Positions 1 to 8,382 are shown, counted from the first letter of the stretch. The stretch: DNA of 64,000 bases from DATCTV01 sp964400685 (GCA_964400685.1 CAYNVT010000003.1:1-64000), one strand, 5' to 3'. Numbers and translations are program-made. The notes: generated from the letters alone by a model not told the origin.

Positions 1-2531
1 GCCAGATATTCAGTTCGGATGGCAGGCATTGCCTTGTTGTGGCTCACACAAAAAATCCAGGCATGGACACTCAGTTTTCAAGACGGATATCCGAACTGTT
101 CAAAAGGGTCTCGAATGAATTTGAAGCAAGCACTTTGAGGAACGGTACGCCTGAAATAAAGCTCAATGCGATAGGGTCTTACCGTTCCGCTCTCGATAAT
201 GAAAGAACAGCAAAAAGAGATGTCATATTCGCTGCAATTGTATCGACGCTGGGCATAGCTTTTATCCTGATTACATGTTTTCCGAGGCCCTATATCGGAC
301 TGCTTTCCCTTTTTCCCGGTTTAGCGGGTACAACCGCAGCCATGTTCGTTCTGTCCATCATAAGGCCCGAAATGTCGCTTCTTGCGCTTGGCTTCGGCGG
401 TGCGATCCTGTCATTCACTGTGGACAGCGGGATATCCTTTTTCCTTTTTCTGGACAGGACTTCGGTGACAACAGGCAAGGAGACCTCGCACGAGATACGC
501 TCTGTAGAGCTCATGGCGATGTTCACTACTGCCGGCGCATTTCTGGCTCTTGTCTTCAGCGGATTCAGGATCATGGCCGATGTCGGCATGTTTGCAGCAC
601 TCGGTGCGATATTTACATTTATATTCGTCCATACTTTACAGCCTAAAATATTCATAAGCATACCGCCTGCAAAAAGAAACGCCCTTCTGCCTGTCGAGAA
701 GATAGCCGAATTTCTGAGCCTCAAGCCGGGATGGACAGGGTTCGTACTGGCCGCCATTTTCGGTATCTCCATGGCCGTTCTTGCGAAACCGGTCTTCAAT
801 GCAGATTTGAACAGGATGAATGCGGTCGGTCCTGTAACCATAAAGGCTGAGGAGACATTCAAAGCTGTCTGGGGGGATGTCTTCAGCAGGATATATTTTC
901 TCTCCGAAGCGGATTCCATCGAAGAGCTGAGAAGCATTTCAGACAGGATGTCGGTTTTCTTTACGGAACAGAGCTGGACTAAAACCCTGGCTTCATCATT
1001 TACACTCTCCGATATTCTTCCTTCAACATATCTCTCAGAAAGAAACCTTCAGGACTGGAAAGTGTTCTGGAACAAAGACAGGGTAAAAGTTTTGAAATCT
1101 GAAATATTACCGGCGTCAAGAGAATATGGCTTTAAAGCCGATGCATTCGTACCGTTCATGGAAACAATTGAAAATCCAGCAATTGCTGAGGCTGATTTCA
1201 CCGGCGGTTCATACGAATTTCTGGGACTCTTTACCGGCGGTCCGGGAAGAAAACACCTGCTGATAAGTTCTGCAATGCCCGGACCTCTCTATAAGGCACA
1301 GCCTCTTTTCGATGAAATCCACAGTAAAAAGCTTGGCAGCATGCTTGATTACGGTCTTTTCACACAAAGGCTGTCCGGCCTTGTACACGGCATCTTCATG
1401 AAAACACTAATCACTGCTGGAAGCGCGCTCATCCTTCTGCTGATCTTTTATTACCTCGACTTAACCCTTGCTTTCCTTACCCTTTTACCGGTGGCATTTT
1501 CCCTGATATGCACCTTCGGCACGTTCACCCTCATTGGCCACCCTATTGATATCCCTGGGCTGATGCTGGCGGTGGTGGTACTTGGACTGGGAACGGTATT
1601 TTCAATATATATAGTGAGGATGCAGCAGCGTTACATCGATGAAAAACACCCTTCAATGAAAACTATAAGGGCGTCGGTCCTGATGGCTGCGGCAGCCATT
1701 CTGACAGGATTCTCAGTCCTCGCCCTGGCCAGACATCCGCTCCTCTCAAGCGCCGGCCTTTCGGCAACGCTGGGCATTCTGTATGCATTTGCAGGGACTT
1801 GCCTTCTTCTTCCTCCTCTTTTAAAGCGTGTATTCAGGCAGAAACCTTTCCTTTCAGCAAAGGACGTCCTTCCCGGATCGGGTGAGCACAAAAAACTGGT
1901 ATTATCCCGATTCAGGCACCTTGAAGTCTATGCCCGCATGTTTGCCAGGTTCAAGATGAAATTCGATCCCATGTTCCCGAAACTTGCCGGGTTCATGAAA
2001 GGCGGCGGCACGGTTCTGGACATAGGATGCGGGTATGGCGTACAGGGCGTATGGCTCAAAACCCTGTTTCCCGGTCTGAGGATTTGTGCCCTGGACCCGG
2101 ACAGGGAACGCATAAGGATTGCACGCAGAGTCCTAGGCGGTGATGATGAAATTCATGTTTCAACAGCACAGGCATTTAATGCGTATCCTGAAACCATCGA
2201 CACGGCACTCATGCTTGACATGATCCATTATATCCCTGATGAAGAGCTCAGAAAAATACTGCTGGACATAAAATCAAGGCTTGCTGATTCCGGGCGGCTT
2301 ATTCTGCGGGTGACAATCCCATCGGAAAAGAAAGTCCCGTGGGAAAGATGGCTTGAAATCCTTAGAAACAGGGTTGCAAAAAACACCATATGGCTGCGTT
2401 CGAAGGATGATATCTCTTCCATGCTGAAAGAGACCGGCTATAAACTGGTGCTCAGTGAAGCTACTGTACAGGGAAGGGAAGAAACCTGGTTTGTAATGGA
2501 GCCTGCCACTGGTCAAAAAGTCATGTCATGA
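1..2531 (+). CDS. MMPL/RND-type exporter fused to a C-terminal class I SAM methyltransferase (5' partial)
   Basis: The frame is open to the left window edge: codons from base 3 read without a stop into the GTG at 39, and the peptide before it (SSDGRHCLVVAHT) matches the periplasmic loop usual in this family. The true start is therefore outside the window. From about base 200 there are two blocks of hydrophobic helices typical of the predicted-exporter branch of the RND superfamily (COG4258-like), with a VDSGI motif in the first block (about residues 130-135 from the GTG). After the last helix (about residue 600) a soluble domain begins with a methyltransferase motif I, VLDIGCGYG, near residue 658. 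In aryl-polyene clusters such exporters are thought to move the lipid or its precursor across the inner membrane. It overlaps the next gene by 4 bp (ATGA). The fusion is unusual; the methyltransferase substrate is unknown. Confidence 0.87.
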   Translation, partial: QIFSSDGRHCLVVAHTKNPGMDTQFSRRISELFKRVSNEFEASTLRNGTPEIKLNAIGSYRSALDNERTAKRDVIFAAIVSTLGIAFILITCFPRPYIGLLSLFPGLAGTTAAMFVLSIIRPEMSLLALGFGGAILSFTVDSGISFFLFLDRTSVTTGKETSHEIRSVELMAMFTTAGAFLALVFSGFRIMADVGMFAALGAIFTFIFVHTLQPKIFISIPPAKRNALLPVEKIAEFLSLKPGWTGFVLAAIFGISMAVLAKPVFNADLNRMNAVGPVTIKAEETFKAVWGDVFSRIYFLSEADSIEELRSISDRMSVFFTEQSWTKTLASSFTLSDILPSTYLSERNLQDWKVFWNKDRVKVLKSEILPASREYGFKADAFVPFMETIENPAIAEADFTGGSYEFLGLFTGGPGRKHLLISSAMPGPLYKAQPLFDEIHSKKLGSMLDYGLFTQRLSGLVHGIFMKTLITAGSALILLLIFYYLDLTLAFLTLLPVAFSLICTFGTFTLIGHPIDIPGLMLAVVVLGLGTVFSIYIVRMQQRYIDEKHPSMKTIRASVLMAAAAILTGFSVLALARHPLLSSAGLSATLGILYAFAGTCLLLPPLLKRVFRQKPFLSAKDVLPGSGEHKKLVLSRFRHLEVYARMFARFKMKFDPMFPKLAGFMKGGGTVLDIGCGYGVQGVWLKTLFPGLRICALDPDRERIRIARRVLGGDDEIHVSTAQAFNAYPETIDTALMLDMIHYIPDEELRKILLDIKSRLADSGRLILRVTIPSEKKVPWERWLEILRNRVAKNTIWLRSKDDISSMLKETGYKLVLSEATVQGREETWFVMEPATGQKVMS

Positions 2532-3418
2532 AGATGCTGTTTTATAAAATCATGTATTTTCTTGCGGGTACCAGGGCCGGGATATATCTTGCGGAAATTG
2601 TCACATGGTGCATCACCACGAGCTATTTTCTTATGCCCAGGCCCCAGGTCAAATTGAGTATGGCATTTTACCGGACACTCTTTCCAGGCAGGTCAAAGCT
2701 CTATTATCTTTTATGTGCATGGCGTCAGTTTCATCATTTTTCAACGGTGTTCACTGACAGGCTCATAGTTGAGGCAACAGGAAAGCTGCCCTGCGAGAGC
2801 ATAGGCTGGGAGCATATATATAATGCCCATTCAAGCGGCAAACGAGGCATTCTTCTAATGTCTCATATAGGCAACTGGGAGCTTGCCGCCAGGAAGCTTT
2901 CCGATTTCGGGATAAAAGTGGCACTTTTCGTGGGTTCAAAACAGGCTCAGAAGATTGAAGCCCAGATGAAAAAGGAAATATCGGGTAAGGGCATAAAGAT
3001 CATTTCTGTCGACGAAAACGAGAGCTCACCCCTTAATGTGTTTGAAGTTCTTCAATACCTTAAAAACGAAGGATTTGTTTCAATGACCGGGGACAGGGTC
3101 TGGAGCGATAACCAGAAATCAATAGAGGTTGAATTCTTAAACCATGCAGTGAGGCTGCCGTATTCGCCGTTCGCTCTTGCATATACTCTGAAGGTTCCAC
3201 TTTTCGTTTTTTTCATAATCAGGACAGGACGCGCAAAATACAGGATAGAATACAACCAGCCCATTTTCCTTGACTCAAAAGACCGCTCTGAGAGGGAAAG
3301 AATCATATATGAAGCGGCTCAAAAATATCTCGGACTTTATGAGGACGTAATCCGAAGGCATCCCGACCACTGGTACTGCTTCGAACCGTTTCTCTTTGAA
3401 AAGGCGGGGAATGATTAG
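2528..3418 (+). CDS. LpxL-like lysophospholipid acyltransferase family protein
   Basis: This 296-residue protein has the acyltransferase HX4E motif as HIGNWE (H113, E118) and a GDRVW motif further on, as in LpxL/HtrB-type predicted acyltransferases. A hydrophobic N-terminal segment (about residues 5-35) suggests inner-membrane attachment. The start overlaps the upstream exporter stop by 4 bp, so the two are probably translationally coupled. In aryl-polyene-type clusters this family is proposed to transfer the finished acyl chain to a lipid or sugar headgroup. The family is clear; the acceptor and donor here are inferred from context only. Confidence 0.88.
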   Translation: MKMLFYKIMYFLAGTRAGIYLAEIVTWCITTSYFLMPRPQVKLSMAFYRTLFPGRSKLYYLLCAWRQFHHFSTVFTDRLIVEATGKLPCESIGWEHIYNAHSSGKRGILLMSHIGNWELAARKLSDFGIKVALFVGSKQAQKIEAQMKKEISGKGIKIISVDENESSPLNVFEVLQYLKNEGFVSMTGDRVWSDNQKSIEVEFLNHAVRLPYSPFALAYTLKVPLFVFFIIRTGRAKYRIEYNQPIFLDSKDRSERERIIYEAAQKYLGLYEDVIRRHPDHWYCFEPFLFEKAGND

Positions 3419-3959
3419 CGGAAAATACCCACGGATATTTTTTATCGGAATTGCAGCAATAATTGTATCCATCATTGTCTCAATAATCAGTCCAGGTTAT
3501 GCCCTGATACCTTTGGTCTTATTCGTCATTATTTCCATGGTTTCACCCTTTTTTCCGGGGCTGCAGATGTTCCTTCCTTGTATCTTGAGGGGTACGCCGG
3601 ATTCGCATGGGGTTGCCCTCACATTCGATGACGGCCCTGATCCGGCAAGCACCCCTCTTATCATCGAGATGCTGAAAATACATGGAATAGAAGCCCATTT
3701 TTTTGTTGTCGGCAGAAAAGCAGCCGCTCATCCTGAGTTGATAAGGCTTATACTTGATAGCGGCCATACGCTGGGAAATCATACCATGAATCATGATACG
3801 CTTATCATGCTGAAGACAGAGTCCAGGTTGAATAAAGAGATCTCATCCTGTCAGGATGTACTAATGGGGTTCGGCATAACTGCATATTCAGACCTCCAGC
3901 CGGCATCGTCAATCCGAAGCTTGGTCCTGTACTTTACCGTCTGGGCCTTTATTGCGTGA
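3411..3959 (+). CDS. Polysaccharide deacetylase, N-terminal part (frameshifted gene)
   Basis: An ATG at 3411 follows an AAGGCGGGGA ribosome site and overlaps the acyltransferase stop by 8 bp. Two hydrophobic stretches come first, then the NodB-homology signature: TFDDGPD and the metal-binding HTMNH. These are the first two motifs of carbohydrate esterase family 4. After the codon at 3885 the frame leaves the family consensus and runs to a stop at 3957. The correct continuation, with an RPPAG motif 3, is in the frame beginning at 3890, so a single base appears to be missing near 3888. This may be a real mutation or an assembly error. A deacetylase inside this kind of cluster is not typical. 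Confidence 0.8.
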   Translation: MISGKYPRIFFIGIAAIIVSIIVSIISPGYALIPLVLFVIISMVSPFFPGLQMFLPCILRGTPDSHGVALTFDDGPDPASTPLIIEMLKIHGIEAHFFVVGRKAAAHPELIRLILDSGHTLGNHTMNHDTLIMLKTESRLNKEISSCQDVLMGFGITAYSDLQPASSIRSLVLYFTVWAFIA

Positions 3960-4210
3960 TGTTCGGTATAAGGGGTTATGATTTCGGCAACAGGCGCACA
4001 GGCAATATAAGCCGGAATATTTTAAAGGACGTCAGGGATGGCGGCATCATAATGCTTCATGACAGGGCGCCGGCAGCAGGTGCACCTGTTTCAGAACTGA
4101 TCAGTCAGATGGAAGAAGCGATTACGGGTATAAGGAAAAAAGGGCTTGATTTTTTACCCCTTGAGAAGCTTATTGGCAGGAAAGTGATGGAGGAATTATG
4201 GCAGAAATAG
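3890..4210 (+). pseudogene. Polysaccharide deacetylase, C-terminal part in the shifted frame
   Basis: Reading from 3890 in the +1-shifted frame gives RPPAGIVNP, the expected NodB motif 3. It then runs through a GYDF segment and an IMLHD segment (motif 5, the catalytic-support His) to a stop at 4210. There is no ribosome site at any start codon here, so this is the tail of the gene beginning at 3411 and not an independent gene. Inserting one base near 3888 would restore a protein of about 266 residues. It overlaps the next gene by 13 bp, which argues that the original operon spacing is intact. Confidence 0.8.
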
Positions 4211-4920
4211 CGCTTGTTACAGGAGGGGGCCGGGGCATAGGCAGGGCGATATCAAGAGAGCTTGCGGCAAAGGGATATTACGTAATCATAAACTACCGAT
4301 CGCAGAAGGATGCGGCGGAAGCTACGCTTTCTGAAATTAAAGAGGCAGGCGGTGATGGCGAAACCGTGCAATTTGATGTGGCAAACAGCGATGAAACAGC
4401 TGCCGCACTAAAAGGGCTTCTGGAAAGACATAAATACATCAAGGTACTTATAAATAATGCCGGTATAACCAGCGACGGCCTTTTCCCGATGACATCGAGG
4501 CAGGGCTGGGAAAGCGTTATAGACACCTCTCTCAAGGGTTTCTACAATGTCACGAAGCCCGTTCTCAGAAGCATGATCCGGCAGAAAAGCGGGAGCATAA
4601 TAGCCATAGCATCCATCTCAGGGATTATCGGAAACGCCGGACAGGTCAACTATTCCGCAGCCAAGGCAGGATTGATCGGAGCCTGCAGGGCCCTTGCCAA
4701 GGAGATGGCCAAGCTCGGCATAAGGGTAAACGCCGTGGCACCGGGTCTGATCGAAACAGAAATGATAAAGGACCTGCCCCTTGAAGCTATTGTTCAGCAC
4801 ATCCCTATGGGCCGGGTGGGTAAACCTGAAGAGGTTGCAAAGGCAGTAGTTTTTTTATGCTCCGATGATGCATCATACATAACAGGGCAGGTGCTGTCTG
4901 TTAACGGGGGCATGATTTGA
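4198..4920 (+). CDS. FabG-type 3-oxoacyl-ACP reductase (SDR)
   Basis: This 240-residue protein is a complete classical short-chain dehydrogenase. It has the NADP-binding TGGGRGIG (residues 8-15), NNAG (86-89) and the catalytic S139, Y152, K156 set with the Y-x-x-x-K spacing. It would reduce the beta-ketoacyl-ACP made at each elongation round. The position between exporter/acyltransferase genes and a LolA-like gene, with short overlaps on both sides, matches the ketoreductase of aryl-polyene-type clusters and makes it less likely to be the housekeeping FabG. Start: ATG at 4198 after GGAGG (4188-4192). Confidence 0.92.
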   Translation: MAEIALVTGGGRGIGRAISRELAAKGYYVIINYRSQKDAAEATLSEIKEAGGDGETVQFDVANSDETAAALKGLLERHKYIKVLINNAGITSDGLFPMTSRQGWESVIDTSLKGFYNVTKPVLRSMIRQKSGSIIAIASISGIIGNAGQVNYSAAKAGLIGACRALAKEMAKLGIRVNAVAPGLIETEMIKDLPLEAIVQHIPMGRVGKPEEVAKAVVFLCSDDASYITGQVLSVNGGMI

Positions 4921-5528
4921 TGAAGCATGCTCTCAGGGCCTTTGTCCTCTTTCTTTTTTTTCTTTCATTTATCCTGTCCGGATGGACACTCAGCTGGGAA
5001 TCCATTGAAAAGAATATGTCACAGGTCAAGTCCATATCAGGGGCCTTCACCCAGAAAAAAGACATAAGGATATTGAGCAGGCCCCTGATCAGCAAGGGCC
5101 GGCTTTATTACCTCTCACCCGATTCGATCAGATGGGAATACACTGAGCCTGTAAAGAGTATTCTCCTTGTCGACAGAGGCAATGTGAAACGCTTTATCTA
5201 CAAAGAAGGAAGCTTCGTTGAAGATTCAAGCGCAAGGCTCGAAGCCGTCCGCATAGTTGTGGGCCAGATTACCGAGTGGTTTGCAGGCAAGTTCAATAAT
5301 AACAGGGATTTCAATGCGGAGATTGCAGAAGGCCACGTGGTGCTGACCCCTCAGAATTCTACAATCAAGAGTTTTATAAAAAAGGTGGTAATAACTTTTT
5401 CAAAAAACGAGGGCGTGATATCGGCAATCGAGATTGTCGAGGTTCAGGGTGCAACAACATATCTGGTGTTTGATGACATAGCTATCAACAAAGCTTTGCC
5501 TGAGGGCATATTCACTAAAGTCAAATGA
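4917..5528 (+). CDS. LolA-like outer-membrane lipoprotein carrier protein
   Basis: This 203-residue protein has a cleavable-looking signal peptide (hydrophobic core about residues 8-22). The mature part resembles LolA: an early segment with GAFTQ, then SKGRLYY and IRWEY, typical of the half-barrel that binds acyl chains. It would act in the periplasm, shuttling an acylated product to the outer membrane. Copies in aryl-polyene clusters are distinct from the housekeeping LolA, and its 4-bp overlaps with the ketoreductase and the following lipoprotein support a cluster-specific role. Confidence 0.87.
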   Translation: MMKHALRAFVLFLFFLSFILSGWTLSWESIEKNMSQVKSISGAFTQKKDIRILSRPLISKGRLYYLSPDSIRWEYTEPVKSILLVDRGNVKRFIYKEGSFVEDSSARLEAVRIVVGQITEWFAGKFNNNRDFNAEIAEGHVVLTPQNSTIKSFIKKVVITFSKNEGVISAIEIVEVQGATTYLVFDDIAINKALPEGIFTKVK

Positions 5529-6178
5529 AAAAAAGTGTTTTATTCGTATTGCCTTTCTGCTGTCTGCTCCTTCAATGTGCGCACCGGGAAGAATTTACTG
5601 ATATGGGGATAAATCCTGCGGCAGAGGAAGAATGCCTGTCGGTTTTCCCGGAAAAGCCGTTCCGGGCGGTTCATAAAATTGAGGCAGACCTGCCTTTCAG
5701 CGGTTATCAGGCTTTTATAGGAGTGACGGAAATTCACCCTGAAACCGGCCTCATCAAGGTTGTCCTTTTATCTCCCGAAGGCATTACACTTCTGGATGCC
5801 GAATCCGCAGGCCCGGAAATAAAGATTAATTCGGGGATGCCGCCGCTTGACAGAAAGGATTTTGCTGCAGGGTTCATGGATGATATCCGTTTTCTTTTCA
5901 TACCTCCTGTTGGGGTTTTAAAAGGTTGTCTGGCTCAACAGGACGGCTACATTAATTGCATATGGACAAAAGGGGAATTCAGAACGGAAATTCAAAAAGA
6001 AAATGATAAAACAGTTGTCCGCGAGATAAAAGGACGCTCAAAGATTATCAGGCTGGCTGTCTTCATGCCGCCATTAATTCACGGTTTGTTTTCAAAGATA
6101 ACGCTTCAGACAAAAGGCATCAGCGGATACACACTGAGCTTCGAACTGCTTCAGACAGAAGAAACCGGCAGTCGATAA
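5525..6178 (+). CDS. DUF3261-like outer-membrane lipoprotein of the polyene cluster
   Basis: The 217-residue product begins with a short signal peptide ending in a lipobox, LLLQC (Cys at about residue 18), so it should be lipid-anchored. The body has no enzyme motif. The position directly after the LolA-like gene (4-bp overlap), together with its size and lipobox, matches the DUF3261 lipoprotein found beside LolA and MMPL genes in aryl-polyene clusters. A receptor or insertion role at the outer membrane is plausible but inferred. The family assignment rests on context plus general look. Confidence 0.68.
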   Translation: MKKSVLFVLPFCCLLLQCAHREEFTDMGINPAAEEECLSVFPEKPFRAVHKIEADLPFSGYQAFIGVTEIHPETGLIKVVLLSPEGITLLDAESAGPEIKINSGMPPLDRKDFAAGFMDDIRFLFIPPVGVLKGCLAQQDGYINCIWTKGEFRTEIQKENDKTVVREIKGRSKIIRLAVFMPPLIHGLFSKITLQTKGISGYTLSFELLQTEETGSR

Positions 6179-6198
6179 ATTTTAAGACTGCCGGTTTC
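6161..6198. terminator. Strong hairpin between convergent operons
   Basis: A perfect 13-bp inverted repeat, GAAACCGGCAGTC at 6161-6173 and its complement at 6186-6198, has a 12-base loop. The stop codon of the DUF3261-like gene lies in the loop. The hairpin sits between convergent genes and could stop transcription from both sides. There is no clear T-tract, so factor-independent termination is uncertain. Confidence 0.6.
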
Positions 6199-6217
6199 GT
6201 AGACTTAACTATCAGTA

Positions 6218-6640
6218 TTATTTGATTTTTTTGAAGCTCATCGGTGTTGGAGCTGTCTGATTGGTGTCTCGGGAGCTGTAATAATCGCCATACAATTCGT
6301 TATTATTCTTGAGTTCAAACTTGGCAGTATAATCGACTTTGGTCCCGTTATAAAGAACGAGATAGACTGTTTTTCCGGAAACAATCCCTTTGACTACATA
6401 AGAGCTGATGTTGCCGCTTACAGTGTTTCCAGTCTGGGTCAACTCGCCTTTTCCCCAGCTCATGAACGAATCGGTTTCATTAAGGGCGTCTGTCCAGGTT
6501 CCCGTAATATTCACGGCTGCATTCGTTCCTGCCGCCTTTGTTGTAAGCCATGAATCGATATCGGTAACCTGAAGCGCGCTGGCACAGGATATGATAAAGA
6601 ATGCCGGGACAACAAACAGAATTAACATTAGTTTTTTCAT
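6218..6640 (-). CDS. Small predicted lipoprotein, unknown function
   Basis: The start is set at the ATG at 6638-6640, which follows AAAGGAGAACCGATT. A longer reading to 6724 would run into the upstream PlsY-like gene without a ribosome site. The 140-residue product has a signal peptide with lipobox FIISC (Cys about residue 19). The mature domain is rich in Thr, Gly and Asn (NITGTW, GNTVSG, ELYGDYY), suggesting a small beta-rich fold. No family recognised. It is the last gene of the leftward ACP/dehydratase operon, or a separate gene with its own promoter in the 62-bp gap. Confidence 0.72.
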   Translation of the reverse strand: MKKLMLILFVVPAFFIISCASALQVTDIDSWLTTKAAGTNAAVNITGTWTDALNETDSFMSWGKGELTQTGNTVSGNISSYVVKGIVSGKTVYLVLYNGTKVDYTAKFELKNNNELYGDYYSSRDTNQTAPTPMSFKKIK

Positions 6641-6701
6641 AATCGGTTCTCCTTTCTTTATCTTTTTTTCACAAACAATAATGCTGTTTAAAAAAATATA
6701 A

Positions 6702-7289
6702 TCAAGTCTTTTTTTCCTTTGCAAGAAGTTCTCTGATGTTTTTCCTGTGGCCGGCGAAGATCAGCAGAACGGTTGCGGCTGTTGTTGCTGTGAAAAGAGG
6801 GTTGAACTGAAAATGAAACGACAGGCCGAAACCCAAAAGGGATATGATGACAAATGAAGGTATGAACGTAATTTTCACAAGTTTGTATATCAAAGGCCAG
6901 AGAAGAGTTGTCATCATCCCCCAGAGCGGTATAATGAATATGACGAAACCCATGTAGTTGGCCACCCCTTTGCCGCCTTTAAAGCCGTGGAAGAAGGGAT
7001 ATCTGTTTCCCAGCACAAGAAAAAATCCTGCAAGCGCAACTTCCGGAACAGGCAGAAATTTAAGCGATAAAATGGAAACCAACCCAGCCCTGCCTATATC
7101 GAGAATGAGAACCAGAGCCGCCCAGAAAGGCCCCGCAATCCTGTAGACGTTTGTCGTCCCGGGATTGCCTGAAAACTTCTTTCTGGGATCATCCAGCCCC
7201 AGAAGCCTGAAAATGATTACGGTAAAATTTATCGAACCTAGAAAATATGAAAAGAGAAGGATAAACACTGAAAAAGGCATTGCCTTCAT
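6702..7289 (-). CDS. PlsY-like glycerol-3-phosphate acyltransferase, variant motifs
   Basis: The 195-residue integral membrane protein has the PlsY layout: GSINF at the first loop, SGNPGTTNVYR (motif 1) and FKGGKGVAN (motif 3). PlsY transfers an acyl group from acyl-phosphate to glycerol-3-phosphate. Two usual features differ: the DxxKG element reads DIGRAG, and the GH before motif 3 reads GNRYP, so the conserved His is Asn. It overlaps the dehydratase gene upstream by 4 bp (ATGA), so it belongs to the polyene operon and may be a specialised paralog. Whether it keeps PlsY activity cannot be told from sequence. Confidence 0.82.
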   Translation of the reverse strand: MKAMPFSVFILLFSYFLGSINFTVIIFRLLGLDDPRKKFSGNPGTTNVYRIAGPFWAALVLILDIGRAGLVSILSLKFLPVPEVALAGFFLVLGNRYPFFHGFKGGKGVANYMGFVIFIIPLWGMMTTLLWPLIYKLVKITFIPSFVIISLLGFGLSFHFQFNPLFTATTAATVLLIFAGHRKNIRELLAKEKKT

Positions 7290-7696
7290 GGATTGTATAC
7301 CTGGATGACGGATGTACCATATGTGGTGTCGTTTATGAAAACACGGCCTTCAAATACGCCATAGTTGTCCATGTCCAGCATTCTTTTGCATGAAATATAA
7401 ACAGGGCTGTCAAGGCTCAGGCAGGTAATGCCTATCTCGGCGCTGCGAATGCCCACAAGAAACCCTGCTCCGCCCATTTTTTTCTCGTTGCGTCTGCACC
7501 AGCCGACGTATGCGCTCGTTGTCTGCGCTATAAGCTCGATAATCACCAGAGGATCGATACCTTCCGGTTTCAGAAAAGGCCATGTCCGCTGCGGAATTGC
7601 GACTGCTTTGCAGCTGTTCTCATCAGACTCTATTATATCCTGAATCAGTTTCATCCGGCCCCTGTGGGGCATGTAGGATTCAATGTCCATATTCAT
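7286..7696 (-). CDS. Hotdog-fold 3-hydroxyacyl-ACP dehydratase (ApeP-like)
   Basis: This 136-residue protein has an N-terminal PHRGRM (His11), the catalytic-His signature of the FabZ-like dehydratases used in aryl-polyene clusters, followed by a hotdog helix region around IELIAQTTSAYVGW. It would dehydrate the 3-hydroxyacyl-ACP formed by the ketoreductase to a trans-enoyl chain. Its start codon overlaps the upstream stop (ATGA). The presence of a second, different dehydratase next door mirrors the two-dehydratase design known from characterised aryl-polyene systems. Confidence 0.82.
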   Translation of the reverse strand: MNMDIESYMPHRGRMKLIQDIIESDENSCKAVAIPQRTWPFLKPEGIDPLVIIELIAQTTSAYVGWCRRNEKKMGGAGFLVGIRSAEIGITCLSLDSPVYISCKRMLDMDNYGVFEGRVFINDTTYGTSVIQVYNP

Positions 7697-8067
7697 GGTT
7701 TAAAGTTCCCGACAGGTTTGTCTGTTTCAATAAACCCTGAACTGATGAGGTTCCCTTTACCTGTAATGTCGAAGGAAGCGGTTTTTGAAACGCTTCCTCC
7801 TTCCCATGTGATTTTCACATTCAGGAGTTCATTTTCATGGACCAGCTGTCTGAAGCGGATGCGTCTGAGGCCCGTTATATTTATGCCCGGATTTGCTTTT
7901 CTGATAAGGTCCCCTATCATGCAGAGCATCGAAACTCCAGGCAGGACAGGCTCATCCGGGAAATGTCCTTCAAACCATAAAGAGTTTGCCGGAATGTTGA
8001 ATTGCCCGGTAATGCCGTCTTTGTTTAATTCAAAACCAAGCAGGGTATGCCAGGGAAGTTCCGCCAT
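7693..8067 (-). CDS. FabA/FabZ-like 3-hydroxyacyl-ACP dehydratase (ApeI-like)
   Basis: The 124-residue protein carries GHFPDEPVLPGV with His35, the FabZ/FabA active-site motif. The rest fits a single hotdog domain. It starts 2 bp after the ACP gene and overlaps the next dehydratase by 4 bp. Expected role: the second dehydratase of the polyene assembly line, perhaps pairing with the ApeP-like neighbour as a heterodimer. That pairing is inferred from other systems and is not visible here. Confidence 0.83.
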   Translation of the reverse strand: MAELPWHTLLGFELNKDGITGQFNIPANSLWFEGHFPDEPVLPGVSMLCMIGDLIRKANPGINITGLRRIRFRQLVHENELLNVKITWEGGSVSKTASFDITGKGNLISSGFIETDKPVGNFKP

Positions 8068-8069
8068 TT

Positions 8070-8318
8070 CTACCGGGTTTGAAGTTTTTTAAGGATAAAT
8101 TCGACAACATCGCTGACGGTACGGATATGTTTGAGTTCTTCTCCCTCTATTTCCATATTGAGCCTTGCTTCAAGCATTCCTATCATATCAAGAGCATCAA
8201 TGCTGTCCAGCCCCAGGTCATCCTTGAGGAGAGCCTCCATTATTATTTTATTCTCCGGGATTTCAAACTGGCTCATGAAATATTCTTTGATGATATCAAA
8301 TATTTCCTTTTTTTCCAT
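8070..8318 (-). CDS. Acyl carrier protein
   Basis: The start is the ATG at 8316-8318 preceded by AGGAGAAGAC; a longer in-frame reading to 8348 lacks a ribosome site. The 82-residue acidic protein has the phosphopantetheine site DSID with Ser39 and the helical pattern of type II carrier proteins. It is first in the leftward operon of dehydratases and the PlsY-like gene, so it is likely the carrier of the polyene/fatty-acyl pathway. A phosphopantetheinyl transferase is encoded at 37793-38434. Confidence 0.92.
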   Translation of the reverse strand: MEKKEIFDIIKEYFMSQFEIPENKIIMEALLKDDLGLDSIDALDMIGMLEARLNMEIEGEELKHIRTVSDVVEFILKKLQTR

Positions 8319-8370
8319 GTCTTCTCCTGTGCTGGACTTGAACAACAATTGAGCAATTATCTACAATGCA

Positions 8371-8382
8371 AGTGTGCACACT
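8371..8382. promoter_or_regulatory. Perfect 12-bp palindrome in divergent promoter region
   Basis: AGTGTGCACACT lies 53 bp upstream of the ACP start and 159 bp upstream of the divergent flavoprotein gene. The 222-bp region between the two start codons has no gene, and this is its clearest symmetric element. It could be an operator, but no regulator gene is next to it. Confidence 0.3.

Noticed and set aside
290..937. Long open frame antisense to the exporter
   Set aside because: It lies fully within the strongly supported exporter frame, has no ribosome site and no recognisable domain.
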